DNA of 64,000 nt from Reinekea marina (GCF_030409715.1 NZ_JAUFQI010000001.1:434001-498000); one strand, 5' to 3'; counted from the stretch's first letter, positions 1-9,504 are shown. Notes: generated by a model from the sequence alone, not told the origin. Made by a program: numbers and translations.

Positions 1-144
1 AACACCAAACACAATGGCGTTGCTGTTGATGCTGTCAGATAAAAATTGCTGCGCCATTGCGTCAATCTGAGGTAGCCAGTTCATAACGACCATAAAAAGA
101 AGTGCAACGCTAATGGCCATTTTTTGTGTGTGGTTGAATAACAT
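1..144 (-). CDS. Membrane protein, N-terminal fragment
   Basis: An open frame starts with ATG at 144 and runs off the left edge of the window, giving 48 residues. It opens with a short polar stretch, then a hydrophobic segment (about residues 9-24, VALLFMVVMNW) that looks like a membrane anchor or signal. It begins only 4 bases after the stop of mnmH, so the two are probably cotranscribed. I do not recognise the family from this fragment and give no function. The frame is open over its whole visible length, which with the tight spacing is the main support for it being real. Confidence 0.5.
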   Translation of the reverse strand, partial: MLFNHTQKMAISVALLFMVVMNWLPQIDAMAQQFLSDSINSNAIVFGV

Positions 145-148
145 AAAG

Positions 149-1261
149 TTACCTAGTGGCTAACCATTCTAGGATGTCAGAATGAGACCCTTTGAATATG
201 GTTTTATGAGCCTTTTGTTGGTATTGATATTGATACATAGGGTCATAGTAATCGTTTAATAACACTTCGATTAACGCATCGAACCCTGTCCAATCGTTTT
301 GGTTTTTTAACGAAACTATCGCTGAATCTAGCATGTCATTGAGCAGATTAAAGCGAACACCGCCCAATCGTTTTTTTATTCTCGACACTGCGTTTCTGAT
401 AAAATCATCGAGCAATTGGTAGGCATGATCAGATGCTGCCTTTTGAAAGTGGTCAAAAGCGTCCATAAAATAGTCTTGCCTTATGCGTCTGACTCGCTCT
501 TCAAAAGGGGCTTCCAGTAATACATTATTGGCGTCTTTTGCGGCATCTAGGTATTCAGGTAACACGGCAATTCGGCCAATGAGGCGGGACTCATCTTCAA
601 TCAACACAGGTGCACTGCTCAATTGCTTGCGCTTTAACCAGGCCACTGACCATGCATTTTCAAAATCTATTTGTGAGGGTTGCGGCTGCGTTGTTTTTCC
701 AAAAGCACTGCCTCGATGTTTTGCTAAGCCTTCTAGGTCGATCGAGTGTGGCCAATCGTGTATGACCTCTGTCTTTCCTGAGCCCGTCGCGCCGGATAAC
801 ACCATGAATGCGCCTGACTCGACCCGTTCGTGTAATTGTTGCAATAAAAAGCCCCGCATGGCTTTATAGCCACCTTGAATAAAGGGACGGTTTATACCGG
901 CTTCCGCTAACCATTGCTGTGTAATACGAGACCGCAAACCGCCGCGAAAGCAATACAAAACACCTTTAGGGTATTGTTCTGCGAAGTCAATCCAGGCGTT
1001 GATGCGTTGTTGTTTTACGTCGCCACAAACAAGGCGGTGACCTAAGTCTTGTGCTGCTTGAGCACCTTGGTCTTTATAGCAAGTGCCGACTAGCTCACGT
1101 TCTTGGTCGTTCATTAAAGGGGCATTAATACTGGTTGGAAACGCCCCCTTGGAAAACTCGATCGGTGCTCGAACATCCAGTAATGGGGTATCAGATAAAA
1201 ACAGTTGCGCGTAGTCGGTTATGGCCTGCAAGGTAATAGCTCTTAAGATATGAGATGCCAT
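149..1261 (-). CDS. mnmH: tRNA 2-selenouridine synthase MnmH (SelU/YbbB)
   Basis: 370 residues, the usual family length. MnmH converts 2-thiouridine at the wobble position of certain tRNAs to geranyl-thio- and then 2-selenouridine, using selenophosphate. The N-terminal half is a rhodanese domain (about residues 15-135) with DVRAPIEF and the active-site loop YCFRGGLRS, which carries the catalytic Cys. The C-terminal half is a P-loop domain starting at about residue 150 with GATGSGKT. Both hallmarks of the family are intact. The gene is followed within 4 bases by a membrane protein gene. selD is not in the window, so selenium supply cannot be judged. Product confidence is high; only the choice of start (ATG at 1261) is uncertain. 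Confidence 0.95.
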   Translation of the reverse strand: MASHILRAITLQAITDYAQLFLSDTPLLDVRAPIEFSKGAFPTSINAPLMNDQERELVGTCYKDQGAQAAQDLGHRLVCGDVKQQRINAWIDFAEQYPKGVLYCFRGGLRSRITQQWLAEAGINRPFIQGGYKAMRGFLLQQLHERVESGAFMVLSGATGSGKTEVIHDWPHSIDLEGLAKHRGSAFGKTTQPQPSQIDFENAWSVAWLKRKQLSSAPVLIEDESRLIGRIAVLPEYLDAAKDANNVLLEAPFEERVRRIRQDYFMDAFDHFQKAASDHAYQLLDDFIRNAVSRIKKRLGGVRFNLLNDMLDSAIVSLKNQNDWTGFDALIEVLLNDYYDPMYQYQYQQKAHKTIFKGSHSDILEWLATR

Positions 1262-1362
1262 TATGGCGTGGTTCAGTGCATTAACTCAAATAAGATTGAA
1301 CTTCATCTGAAATAACCTGTCAAAGAAAGGCAGCCAGCCCCCTGGTAATTGAACACAGCCCT

Positions 1363-1392
1363 TTCACAGGAGGGGTTGTGTTCTGCTACAAT
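1363..1392 (+). promoter_or_regulatory. Probable sigma70 promoter of slyD
   Basis: A -35-like TTCACA (1363-1368) and a -10-like TACAAT (1387-1392) are separated by 18 bases, about 110 bases upstream of the slyD start. Each box matches the consensus at 5 of 6 positions. This is a sequence-only prediction. Confidence 0.45.
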
Positions 1393-1504
1393 AGCCGCAC
1401 TCGCGTGTTTCTTCGTTGAACGGCGGTTGCTTTTGCACTGCTCCGTACGTCCCCTTCGTTAGCTCGCATTCATACATTAAAACTAACCGAGGTCACGTTC
1501 TACC

Positions 1505-1984
1505 ATGATCGAAGATAAAAAAGTTATCACTCTAGAATACCAAGTTACTGATGAAAAAGGCGACGTTATCGACACGTCTGAAGGCCAAGATCCATTGGTG
1601 TATTTACACGGTGCTCAAAACATCATTCCAGGCCTAGAAAACGCATTAACGGGTAAAAACCTTAACGACACTTTTGAAGTAACCGTAGAGCCAAAAGACG
1701 CTTACGGTGAGTACAACGAAGAAATGGTTCAAGTTGTGCCGCGCAGCGCATTTGAAGGCGTAGAAAGCGTTGAGCCGGGTATGGCATTTACCGCACAAAC
1801 TCAAGGTGGTCCTGTGCAGTTAGTTGTTACGGGTGTAGAGGGTGACGACATCACCGTTGACCCAAACCACCCATTGTCTGGTAAAACGCTAGGCTTTACC
1901 GGAAAGATCATCGATATTCGTGAAGCGACGGCTGAAGAAATTGAACACGGTCATGTTCATGGCGCCGGTGGTCATCAGCACTAA
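1505..1984 (+). CDS. slyD: FKBP-type peptidyl-prolyl isomerase SlyD
   Basis: 159 residues. SlyD is a cytoplasmic prolyl isomerase and chaperone that also delivers nickel in hydrogenase and urease maturation. The FKBP fold opens with the VITLEYQVTDEKG strand and DTSEG, and has GLENAL and the inserted-flap (IF) region (about residues 70-130). NHPLSGKTL is a family hallmark near residue 125. The C-terminus is short and histidine-rich (HGHVHGAGGHQH), a reduced form of the metal-binding tail of E. coli SlyD. It is a single gene with its own promoter and a strong terminator, facing an aldehyde dehydrogenase gene. The ribosome-binding site is weak (GAGG about 13 bases upstream). Confidence 0.95.
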   Translation: MIEDKKVITLEYQVTDEKGDVIDTSEGQDPLVYLHGAQNIIPGLENALTGKNLNDTFEVTVEPKDAYGEYNEEMVQVVPRSAFEGVESVEPGMAFTAQTQGGPVQLVVTGVEGDDITVDPNHPLSGKTLGFTGKIIDIREATAEEIEHGHVHGAGGHQH

Positions 1985-2020
1985 GCGTTGGCGTAACCAA
2001 CCCAAATTTGTCACAAAAAA

Positions 2021-2046
2021 GGGCGCTGATACATGCGCCCTTTTTA
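2021..2046. terminator. Rho-independent terminator, bidirectional
   Basis: GGGCGC (2021-2026) pairs with GCGCCC (2035-2040) over an 8-base loop. A run of A lies before it and a run of T after it. It sits between the convergent slyD and aldehyde dehydrogenase genes and can serve both. Confidence 0.85.
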
Positions 2047-2070
2047 TTACATTTTAAATTCTCAGACTTT

Positions 2071-3567
2071 TTACAACTTTATCCAAGTGGCCTTTATTTC
2101 ACTGTATTTATCAAAAGCATGCAACGATTTATCTCGCCCATTACCGCTTTGTTTAAACCCGCCAAAAGGCGCGGTCATATCACCACCATCATATTGATTT
2201 ACCCAAACCGATCCGGCCTGCAGTTTGCTTGAGAAACGATGCGCGCGGCTGAGGTTGCTTGTCCATACACCTGCGGCTAAACCATAAATAGAATCATTAG
2301 CAATGCTCAAGGCTTGCTCTTCTGTTTTAAATGGGATGACCGATAAGACCGGACCAAAAATTTCTTCGCTGGCAATGGCCATATCGTTGCTGACATTCTC
2401 GAAAATGGCGGGTTCTATAAAGCAGCCATTTTCAACAGGCGCTTGTAGGTTGCCACCTTGTGTTAAGGTCGCCCCTTCGAGCTTACCTTTGTCGACATAG
2501 CTCAAAACGCGTTGCATTTGGCTGCTGTCGACTATAGCGCCCATTTTAGTTGTAGGGTCTAATGGGTGTCCAGGTGTCCATTTTTTCATGGCTTGGCGAA
2601 CTTTGGCTGTGAATGCTTCAGCAATGCTTTCTTCGACAAGAAGCCTTGAGCCTGCCGTACAAACCTCGCCCGCATTAAAGCAAATAGCGCCCGCCGCCGC
2701 TTCAGCGGCTTCGTCTAAATTCGGGGCATCGGCAAATACAACATTTGCAGATTTTCCGCCGGCTTCTGTCCAGACACGTTTCATGTTGGATTCGCCAGAA
2801 TAAATCATCAGCTGTTTAGCAACGCCAGTTGAGCCGGTGAATACGAGCGTATCAACATCCATGTGTCGTGCGAGTGCTTTTCCTACGGTATGCCCAAAGC
2901 CGGGCAGTACATTAAAAACACCCTTTGGTATGCCCGCTTCTAGAGCAAGTTGCGCCATGCGAATGGCTGATAAAGGTGACTTTTCAGAGGGCTTAAGTAT
3001 GAATGAATTCCCCATCGCTAATGCCGGTGCAAATTTCCACGCCGCCATAATCATTGGGAAATTCCATGGCACTATGGCCGCAACCACACCAACGGCTTGG
3101 CGCGTAACCAGGCCAAGCTCATTACTCGCGGTAGGTGCAACCTCATCGTAGATTTTATCAATCGCTTCGGCTGTCCATTCAATTGCGCGGGCGGTACCGT
3201 TAATGTCTACCGTTCGTGAATCGCCAATCGGCTTACCCATATCTAAGGTATCTAACAAAGCAAGCTCATCGCCGTGTTCACGAATGAGGCCGGCAAATTT
3301 CAAGAGAATTTTTTTGCGCACAGCCGGTGGTCGTTCAGACCAAACGCCAGCATTAAAAGAGTCACGGGCGGCTTTTACAGCTAAGTTGGCATCGGCTTGA
3401 TCGCAAGAGGCTACTTTGGCTAGGAGTCGCTGGTCTATCGGTGAAGTTTTTTCAAAGGTTCCACCATCGACAGCGTCAACATAAACGCCATTTATAAAGG
3501 CGCGAGATTCGATCGAGAGAGATGCCGCTTTTGCTTGCCAAAAGCTTAGATCATGTAAGTTAGCCAT
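2071..3567 (-). CDS. puuC: Aldehyde dehydrogenase, PuuC-like (gamma-glutamyl-gamma-aminobutyraldehyde dehydrogenase)
   Basis: 498 residues from ATG at 3567. This start follows GGAGA at a good distance; an upstream in-frame ATG at 3588 has no such site. NAD(P)-dependent aldehyde dehydrogenase of the PuuC/YdcW type. Landmarks in order are VVAAIVPWNFP (cofactor pocket), KPSEKSPL, FTGSTGVAK, the general-base Glu in EAGGKSAN, the catalytic Cys in NAGEVCTAGSR, and EEIFGPVLSV. In the Puu pathway it would oxidise gamma-glutamyl-aminobutyraldehyde to gamma-glutamyl-GABA. The substrate is inferred from the neighbours (puuA, puuB-like, puuD, potFGHI); betaine-aldehyde or other aminoaldehyde activity cannot be excluded. 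It diverges from the aminotransferase at 3804 across a region with two PuuR-like sites. Confidence 0.85.
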   Translation of the reverse strand: MANLHDLSFWQAKAASLSIESRAFINGVYVDAVDGGTFEKTSPIDQRLLAKVASCDQADANLAVKAARDSFNAGVWSERPPAVRKKILLKFAGLIREHGDELALLDTLDMGKPIGDSRTVDINGTARAIEWTAEAIDKIYDEVAPTASNELGLVTRQAVGVVAAIVPWNFPMIMAAWKFAPALAMGNSFILKPSEKSPLSAIRMAQLALEAGIPKGVFNVLPGFGHTVGKALARHMDVDTLVFTGSTGVAKQLMIYSGESNMKRVWTEAGGKSANVVFADAPNLDEAAEAAAGAICFNAGEVCTAGSRLLVEESIAEAFTAKVRQAMKKWTPGHPLDPTTKMGAIVDSSQMQRVLSYVDKGKLEGATLTQGGNLQAPVENGCFIEPAIFENVSNDMAIASEEIFGPVLSVIPFKTEEQALSIANDSIYGLAAGVWTSNLSRAHRFSSKLQAGSVWVNQYDGGDMTAPFGGFKQSGNGRDKSLHAFDKYSEIKATWIKL

Positions 3568-3633
3568 AGTGTCTCCGCAGGCAAACATTTATAAAGAATG
3601 GAGAACATACTCACTTTAGTGCTTTGTATCAAT

Positions 3634-3643
3634 ATATCGAACA
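3634..3643 (+). promoter_or_regulatory. Putative PuuR-like operator upstream of puuC
   Basis: ATATCGAACA lies 67 bases upstream of the puuC start. It differs by one base from the ATATTGAACA found upstream of puuA (9505-9514) and, inverted, upstream of the aminotransferase (3772-3781). It resembles the E. coli PuuR recognition sequence as I remember it (an ATATAATGAACA core). Motif by inspection only. Confidence 0.35.
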
Positions 3644-3710
3644 CAAATATTCGCATTTATTTTGTTAAGTTAGCCCTCTAGCCCAATACACATAGACTTG
3701 CGGAAGAATT

Positions 3711-3743
3711 TTGATGTTTTAAATAACTTTTTATTGATGTTTT
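3711..3743 (+). repeat. Direct repeat TTGATGTTTT upstream of the aminotransferase operon
   Basis: TTGATGTTTT occurs at 3711-3720 and again at 3734-3743, 23 bases apart, about two helical turns. An identical copy is at 18794-18803 upstream of a PuuB-like gene, and a 9/10 copy on the other strand is at 9483-9492 upstream of puuA. It may be a second regulatory element of the polyamine island. A further copy inside a coding region (62424-62433) shows that chance matches occur. Confidence 0.35.
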
Positions 3744-3749
3744 ATTTAA

Positions 3750-3781
3750 TTGACATAAACTCGGCCTTGCTTGTTCAATAT
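3750..3781 (+). promoter_or_regulatory. Promoter of the aminotransferase operon with overlapping PuuR-like site
   Basis: A perfect -35 TTGACA (3750-3755) is followed 18 bases later by a -10-like TTCAAT (3774-3779). The 10-mer TGTTCAATAT (3772-3781) covers the -10 and is the exact reverse complement of the element at 9505-9514. A repressor bound here would block RNA polymerase, which fits a PuuR-like repressor. The -10 assignment is weak. Confidence 0.45.
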
Positions 3782-3803
3782 AAAAAACACTAAGGTGCGA
3801 TTT

Positions 3804-5120
3804 ATGACTCAATCTACCCCCGCAAATCTAGACGCGTTTTGGATGCCATTTACGGCTAATCGTCAATTTAAAGCGCAACCTCGCATGCTTGTGTCAGCAC
3901 AGGGAATGTACTATCAAAGTGACGATGGGCGATCCATTATCGACGGTACAGCGGGTTTGTGGTGCACTAACGCAGGGCATGGCCGAACAGAAATTACCCA
4001 AGCGGTGAGCAAGCAAATTCAAGAGCTCGATTTTGCACCGACCTTTCAAATGGGGCACCCTTTAGCCTTTGAATTGGCAAATCGTTTGATTAAGCACACA
4101 CCTGAAGGCATCAATAAGGTGTTTTTTACCAATTCAGGCTCTGAATCGGTAGATACCGCGCTGAAGATTGCCTTGGCATACCACAAAGCTCGCGGAGAAT
4201 CGTCGCGTACTCGTTTAATTGGACGAGAAAAAGGCTACCACGGCACAGGCTTTGGTGGCATTTCTGTTGGGGGCTTGGGCAATAATCGAAAAGGCTTTGG
4301 TCCATTATTAAGCGGTGTAGATCACCTTAAACATGCATGGACCCCTGGTACTGAGTTTACCAAAGGACTGCCCAAGGAAGGCGCCCATTTAGCGGATGAA
4401 CTTGAATCAATGGTTGCGTTGCACGGTGCCGAAACAATAGCCGCTGTCATTGTTGAGCCTATTGCTGGGTCGGGCGGCGTTTGGATGCCGCCTCAAGGTT
4501 ACCTTAAACGCTTATGTGAGATTACAAAGAAATACGGCATTTTACTGATATTAGACGAAGTTATTACCGGCTATGGTCGAATAGGGGATGCCTTCGCCGC
4601 AACACACTTTAACGTAACACCCGATATTATAACTACAGCAAAAGGGTTAACGAATGGTGCTGTGCCTATGGGGGCGGTTTTTATCAGTGACAATATTCAC
4701 CAAGCATTTATGAGCGGACCAGAAGAGGTGATTGAGCTTTTCCATGGCTACACTTATTCAGGACACCCTGTGTCTGCGGCGGCAGCCATTGCGGCGCTCG
4801 ATACCTATGAGCAAGAAGGCTTGTTTAACAAAGCCAAGCAACTCGGTGGCTACTTTGAAGAACAACTGCACAATTTACGAGAATTCGATGTTGTTAAAGA
4901 TATCCGCAATTATGGTTTGGTCGGCGCTATTGAATTTAAGTCGACCGATAAATTTGGCGAGCGTGGTTACAAAGTTTTTGAGCATTGCTTTTGGCACGGT
5001 AATGCCCTGGTGCGATGTACGGCCGATACCATTGCGCTGTCTCCACCATTAATTTTAGAAAAAGAACACATCAATGAACTAATGAATGCTCTTCATTGTG
5101 CCATTCGATCATTGAATTAA
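3804..5120 (+). CDS. Omega-amino acid:pyruvate aminotransferase (beta-alanine:pyruvate type)
   Basis: 438 residues from ATG at 3804, chosen for AAGGTG 6 bases upstream; a TTG 33 bases earlier is unlikely. Class III PLP-dependent aminotransferase, most like the Pseudomonas beta-alanine:pyruvate enzyme. Landmarks are [11 protein letters not shown] at the N-terminus, [16 protein letters not shown] (cofactor phosphate), [19 protein letters not shown] (Asp to the pyridine nitrogen) and the Schiff-base Lys in TAKGLTNG. It would move the amino group of beta-alanine or another omega-amino acid to pyruvate, giving malonate semialdehyde and alanine. The next gene, mmsA, would use that semialdehyde. Polyamine monoamines such as GABA are possible alternative substrates. 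First gene of an operon with mmsA and an FAD oxidoreductase. Confidence 0.85.
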   Translation: MTQSTPANLDAFWMPFTANRQFKAQPRMLVSAQGMYYQSDDGRSIIDGTAGLWCTNAGHGRTEITQAVSKQIQELDFAPTFQMGHPLAFELANRLIKHTPEGINKVFFTNSGSESVDTALKIALAYHKARGESSRTRLIGREKGYHGTGFGGISVGGLGNNRKGFGPLLSGVDHLKHAWTPGTEFTKGLPKEGAHLADELESMVALHGAETIAAVIVEPIAGSGGVWMPPQGYLKRLCEITKKYGILLILDEVITGYGRIGDAFAATHFNVTPDIITTAKGLTNGAVPMGAVFISDNIHQAFMSGPEEVIELFHGYTYSGHPVSAAAAIAALDTYEQEGLFNKAKQLGGYFEEQLHNLREFDVVKDIRNYGLVGAIEFKSTDKFGERGYKVFEHCFWHGNALVRCTADTIALSPPLILEKEHINELMNALHCAIRSLN

Positions 5121-5145
5121 AATAGATAACAATAAAAGGCGAGTT

Positions 5146-6636
5146 ATGAACCAGATTACACACTTTGTTAGCGGAGCAAAGACCGCGGCCAGTATACGCA
5201 CTGCGTCGGTTTTTAATCCCGCGCTCGGCTTACCCATAGCTGAAGTTTCTTTGGCTTCTAAAACTGAAGTTGAACAAGCCATCGCCTCTGCAAAGGAAGC
5301 TTTCCCTGTTTGGTCAGCAATGAGTCCGTTGAGTCGATCACGTATTCTGTTCAAGTTTAAAATGTTACTAGATGAGCGCATCGATGAATTGGCACACGCC
5401 ATTACAACCGAGCACGGTAAGGTATTCGAAGATGCCAAAGGCGAAATTGTCCGTGGAATAGAAGTAGTCGAGTTTGCGTGTGGCATTCCGCAAATGTTGA
5501 AAGGCGAGATGACAGAACAAGTAGGCTCTGGTGTTGATGCTTGGACACTGAATCAAGCGCTAGGCGTGGTGGCTGGAATAACGCCATTTAACTTTCCCGC
5601 CATGGTGCCCATGTGGATGTGGCCAGTGGCCATTGCGTGCGGAAACACCTTTGTATTAAAACCGTCTGAGAAAAACCCTACGGCATCAATGCTCATAGGC
5701 GAATGGCTAAAAGAATGTGGGTTACCAGACGGTGTATTTAATGTGATCAATGGCGATAAAGAAGCTGTTGATGTACTACTGACCCATAAAGACATCCAAG
5801 CCGTCAGCTTTGTTGGCTCAACGCCCATTGCAGAATACATTTATGGCACCGCGAGCGCGCACGGTAAACGAGTGCAAGCTTTAGGTGGAGCAAAAAATCA
5901 CATGGTGGTAATGCCTGATGCCGATATCGATGCCGCTGTGAATGCCTTAACGGGCGCTGCCTATGGTTCAGCGGGCGAACGTTGCATGGCTATTTCTGTG
6001 GCCGTAGCTGTCGGTGATATCGCCGATGAATTGGTTGCTAAGCTGAAAGAAAAAGCCACTCACTTAAAAATTGGCAATGGCAAAAACCTTGGTTTAGATA
6101 TGGGTCCTTTGATCAGCAAAGAGCATCATGTAAAAGTAAAAAACTATATTGATGCCGGCGAGGCTGAAGGGGCTACATTAGTGGTCGATGGTCGCAACAT
6201 TGTTGTACCTGGTGCTGAAGAAGGCTACTTTTTAGGCGGTACTTTATTCGACCATGTTACGCCAAACATAAGTATTTACACCGATGAAATATTTGGGCCG
6301 GTATTATGTGTCGTTCGGGTAAGCGACTACGCTGCCGCCGCTAAGCTTATTAACGAGCATGAATACGGTAACGGCACCTCAATCTTTACCCGCAGCGGTG
6401 CCGTGGCTCGTAAGTTCAGTCATGATATTCAAGTAGGCATGGTGGGCATTAATATTCCAATCCCAGTTCCCATGGCGTTTCATAGTTTTGGCGGTTGGAA
6501 GCGAAGTTTATTTGGAGCCAACCACATGCACGGCCCTGAAGGTGTTCGTTTTTATACCAAACGAAAAGCGATTACCGCGCGTTGGCCAGAAGGCGATGTC
6601 AGCAACGCTGAATTTGTTATGCCGACGATGAAATAA
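5146..6636 (+). CDS. mmsA: CoA-acylating methylmalonate-semialdehyde dehydrogenase
   Basis: 496 residues, normal for MmsA/IolA. The enzyme oxidises (methyl)malonate semialdehyde with NAD and CoA and releases CO2, giving propionyl-CoA or acetyl-CoA. Landmarks are [16 protein letters not shown] (a family hallmark), [28 protein letters not shown] in place of the usual Glu motif (as known for CoA-acylating members), the catalytic Cys in GSAGERCMA, and TDEIFGPVL. It lies 25 bases after the omega-aminotransferase, so together they form a beta-alanine to acetyl-CoA route. In a polyamine island, beta-alanine could come from spermidine or 1,3-diaminopropane; this is inference, and valine breakdown remains possible. 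Confidence 0.92.
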   Translation: MNQITHFVSGAKTAASIRTASVFNPALGLPIAEVSLASKTEVEQAIASAKEAFPVWSAMSPLSRSRILFKFKMLLDERIDELAHAITTEHGKVFEDAKGEIVRGIEVVEFACGIPQMLKGEMTEQVGSGVDAWTLNQALGVVAGITPFNFPAMVPMWMWPVAIACGNTFVLKPSEKNPTASMLIGEWLKECGLPDGVFNVINGDKEAVDVLLTHKDIQAVSFVGSTPIAEYIYGTASAHGKRVQALGGAKNHMVVMPDADIDAAVNALTGAAYGSAGERCMAISVAVAVGDIADELVAKLKEKATHLKIGNGKNLGLDMGPLISKEHHVKVKNYIDAGEAEGATLVVDGRNIVVPGAEEGYFLGGTLFDHVTPNISIYTDEIFGPVLCVVRVSDYAAAAKLINEHEYGNGTSIFTRSGAVARKFSHDIQVGMVGINIPIPVPMAFHSFGGWKRSLFGANHMHGPEGVRFYTKRKAITARWPEGDVSNAEFVMPTMK

Positions 6637-6647
6637 GGGAGCAGTAA

Positions 6648-7934
6648 ATGACAAACCGAACACCCCATACGGGTTCATATTATGCGGCAACACGCCAAGA
6701 CACCAATGATAGACCGATACTGAAAGAATCGATTGAAGCCGATGTGTGCATTGTCGGTGGTGGCTTTACCGGTATGTCCAGTGCATTGCATTTGGCCGAA
6801 GCGGGTTTTAGCGTTGTTGTTTTGGAAGCGGCGCGGATAGGCTTTGGTGCCAGCGGTCGAAATGGCGGCCAACTGGTGAATAGCTACAGCCGAGACATAG
6901 ACACCATTGAAAAAAACTACGGTAAAGATCTTGGTAAAACACTGGGGGATATGGCGTTCGAAGGCGGAAACATTATTCGCGAACGCATTAAAAAATATAA
7001 TATTAACTGCGACTACAAACCTGGTGGAATTTTTGCTGCTTTTAACAAAAAGCAAATGCATGCGCTCACCGAACAAAAAGCGCTTTGGGAGCGCTATGGC
7101 CATACAGGGTTGGAGCTACTCGATAAACAAGCCATAGCAGAGCAGATTCAATCGGATGTCTATATAGGTGGCATGCTTGATCACACTGGTGGGCATATTC
7201 ATCCGTTAAATTTACTGCTCGGCGAAGCGAAAGCGTTTGAAAGCTTGGGCGGTGTTATTTATGAAGATTCAAAAGTTGTCCACGTTGAACGCAGTGAAAA
7301 GCCGGTGGTTAAAACAGAGCACGGTCAGGTCATTGCAAACTATGTATTAATGGCAGGCAACGCCTATATGGCCGGATTAATTCCAGAACTCGCGGCCAAG
7401 TCAATGCCTTGTGGGACGCAAATTGTAACCACGGAAGTGCTTGATGAATCACTGGCTAAGTCACTCATTCCGAATCAATACTGCGTTGAAGATTGTAATT
7501 ACAAGCTCGATTACTATCGCGTGACTGCAGATAATCGATTACTTTATGGTGGAGGCGTGACCTATGGCGGCGGAGATCCGGCTTCTATTCAAGCATTTCT
7601 TCGTGGCCGAATGGAGAAGACGTTCCCACAACTTAAAGGCATTAAATTTGATTACGCATGGGGCGGTGACTTCTTGTTAACGATGAGTCGGCTACCTCAG
7701 TTTGGGCGACTAACGCCTAACATTTATTATGCGCAAGGCTACAGTGGGCATGGTGTGACTACTACGCATTTAGCCGGAAGGCTCATCGCGGAAGCAATGA
7801 AAGGGCATGCAGAGCGGTTCGATGCGTTTGGCCAATTAAAGCACTTCCCGTTTCCAGGGGGGCGCTTGTTTCGAGTGCCTTATACCGCAATTGGTGCAAC
7901 CTATTATGGTTTACGAGATAAGCTAGGTCTTTAA
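6648..7934 (+). CDS. FAD-dependent amine oxidoreductase, PuuB-like (copy 1)
   Basis: 428 residues. DAO-family flavoprotein with a Rossmann motif at about residue 30 (VCIVGGGFTG), the FAD-contacting GFGASGRNGGQ that marks PuuB-type oxidases, and a C-terminal YAQGYSGHGV that closes the FAD site. Related E. coli PuuB oxidises gamma-glutamylputrescine to the aldehyde, releasing H2O2 and ammonia. It is 11 bases after mmsA and ends the operon. Two paralogues of similar length are at 17471-18766 and 19540-20829, so the three probably act on different glutamylated amines or at different steps. Exact substrate unknown. Confidence 0.82.
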   Translation: MTNRTPHTGSYYAATRQDTNDRPILKESIEADVCIVGGGFTGMSSALHLAEAGFSVVVLEAARIGFGASGRNGGQLVNSYSRDIDTIEKNYGKDLGKTLGDMAFEGGNIIRERIKKYNINCDYKPGGIFAAFNKKQMHALTEQKALWERYGHTGLELLDKQAIAEQIQSDVYIGGMLDHTGGHIHPLNLLLGEAKAFESLGGVIYEDSKVVHVERSEKPVVKTEHGQVIANYVLMAGNAYMAGLIPELAAKSMPCGTQIVTTEVLDESLAKSLIPNQYCVEDCNYKLDYYRVTADNRLLYGGGVTYGGGDPASIQAFLRGRMEKTFPQLKGIKFDYAWGGDFLLTMSRLPQFGRLTPNIYYAQGYSGHGVTTTHLAGRLIAEAMKGHAERFDAFGQLKHFPFPGGRLFRVPYTAIGATYYGLRDKLGL

Positions 7935-7943
7935 ACAAAAAAA

Positions 7944-7963
7944 CCTGTCTAAGACAGGTTTTT
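7944..7963. terminator. Bidirectional terminator between the convergent oxidoreductase and puuA genes
   Basis: CCTGTC (7944-7949) pairs with GACAGG (7953-7958). The palindrome continues into flanking A and T runs on both sides, which fits use by both genes. Confidence 0.8.
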
Positions 7964-7974
7964 CATTCAATTTA

Positions 7975-9333
7975 TTAAACGTACGGCAGTAATAAATCGT
8001 ATTCCATCTGCGTTATTTGCTGCTCAAACATTCGAAGTTCAGACCATTTACAGGCACTGTAAAGCTCAACAAAGTCTTTGCCAAACCAATCACTCACTCT
8101 AGGGTCGGCTTCCATTTTGCGCAGTGCATCGCGTTGATTGTCGGCAACTTGCTCGTGCTCTTGATCGTAAGCATTCCCGACGACAGGATCGGGCGCTTCA
8201 AGTTTATTTTGTATCCCTTCTGTGACACCGGCTAACAGTACGGCCGTTGCTAGATAAGGGTTGGCATCGGCACCAGACATACGATGCTCTATACGTGTAG
8301 CTGATTGGCCGCCAGAAGGAATTCTTAGCGCAACGGTTCTATTGTCATAAGCCCAAGTCTTGCTGGTGGGCGCAAAATTTTCCGGGGCTAAGCGACGAAA
8401 GCTGTTCACAGTCGGGGCTAAAAATGCTTGTGTGCTGTCTGCCATACTTAATAACCCCGCGATGGCTTGTCGAAGCAGTGGATTTTGCGTTGGGTCTTCT
8501 GCAGCAAAAACATTTTCACCGTCTTTTAATAAACTTAAATGAAGATGCAAACCACTACCCGATTGATCAATATAGGGTTTTGCCATAAAGCTGGCATCCA
8601 TATTGTATTTGTTAGCGACGCTGCGGATAACGCGCTTTAACAATACCGCTTGGTCTACAGCTTTTAAAATGTCAGTGCCATAATCCAGATTGACTTCAAA
8701 CTGGCCCGGTGCGTATTCTGCTATGACGGTATCGGCCGGTATGTTTTGTTGGCGAGCCGTTTCGATCACATCGCGAATGAAGAAATCGTATTGATCTAAA
8801 TCATCGATAGAATAAACCTGTGACGACATCATTCGGCGTTCGCTGCCTAAAGCTATCGGTGGCTGGATATTGCCTTTTTCATCGCGCTGTTTATCTATTA
8901 AATAAAATTCAAGTTCAACGGCGAAACCTACGTCATACCCGAGTTGGGAAAAACGGTCGATTGCATTCACCAAAACCTGACGAGGGTCGGCAAAAAAACC
9001 AGTGGAGCGGTCTTTATACATGGTACATAGCGCCTGCGCTCTGTCGCCTCCTTCATGCCAAGGAACAATACTTAGCGTGCCTGGAATGGGTTTGCATAAC
9101 CGGTCTCGATCGCCCACATCCATGCCTAATCCAGATTCTTCTACGGTCGTGCCGGCAGAATCCAAAGCCATTACAGAACCGGGTAAATAAAACCCTTTGG
9201 TAAAAACCTTCTCTAACAGATCGCGTTCAATACGTTTACCGCGCACCACGCCATTTAAGTCACTGAGCAAGAGCTCAATGGTGGTGATGTCTGGGTGTTG
9301 GCTTAAAAAATCTTTAACTTCGCTTTTACTCAT
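7975..9333 (-). CDS. puuA: Gamma-glutamylputrescine synthetase, PuuA-like (copy 1)
   Basis: 452 residues, glutamine-synthetase fold. The N-terminal domain carries the LLSDLNGVVRGKR motif of PuuA-type ligases. The catalytic domain has metal-binding Glu residues in VELEFYL and QFEVNL, the GSGLHLHLSL loop, the NSFRRL region and the ATP/Glu-binding NRTVALRIP. No adenylylation loop like that of GlnA is seen. It would ligate glutamate to putrescine with ATP, the first step of the Puu pathway. A second homologue is at 10497. Start ATG at 9333 follows AAGGCGA. Transcribed divergently from puuD across a 390-base control region. Confidence 0.85.
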   Translation of the reverse strand: MSKSEVKDFLSQHPDITTIELLLSDLNGVVRGKRIERDLLEKVFTKGFYLPGSVMALDSAGTTVEESGLGMDVGDRDRLCKPIPGTLSIVPWHEGGDRAQALCTMYKDRSTGFFADPRQVLVNAIDRFSQLGYDVGFAVELEFYLIDKQRDEKGNIQPPIALGSERRMMSSQVYSIDDLDQYDFFIRDVIETARQQNIPADTVIAEYAPGQFEVNLDYGTDILKAVDQAVLLKRVIRSVANKYNMDASFMAKPYIDQSGSGLHLHLSLLKDGENVFAAEDPTQNPLLRQAIAGLLSMADSTQAFLAPTVNSFRRLAPENFAPTSKTWAYDNRTVALRIPSGGQSATRIEHRMSGADANPYLATAVLLAGVTEGIQNKLEAPDPVVGNAYDQEHEQVADNQRDALRKMEADPRVSDWFGKDFVELYSACKWSELRMFEQQITQMEYDLLLPYV

Positions 9334-9504
9334 ATTGCTGTCGCCTTTTTAACAACCTAACGGTTGGTAAACGTCTATATTAGTTGAGTTGTTGATGGGT
9401 GTTATTCTCCCAACGGACAACAAAAGTCTTAGGGTGCGTTCTGGTGTTATCTAAACTGCGTATATTTGCTTTTTTATGCGTTTAAACATCAAAGAGTGAT
9501 TTAT

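Noticed and set aside
483-869. 128-residue open frame opposite mnmH
   Set aside because: It is a shadow of the mnmH reading frame, with no ribosome site and atypical composition.
2008-2232. 74-residue open frame after slyD
   Set aside because: It covers the terminator hairpin and overlaps the end of the aldehyde dehydrogenase gene.
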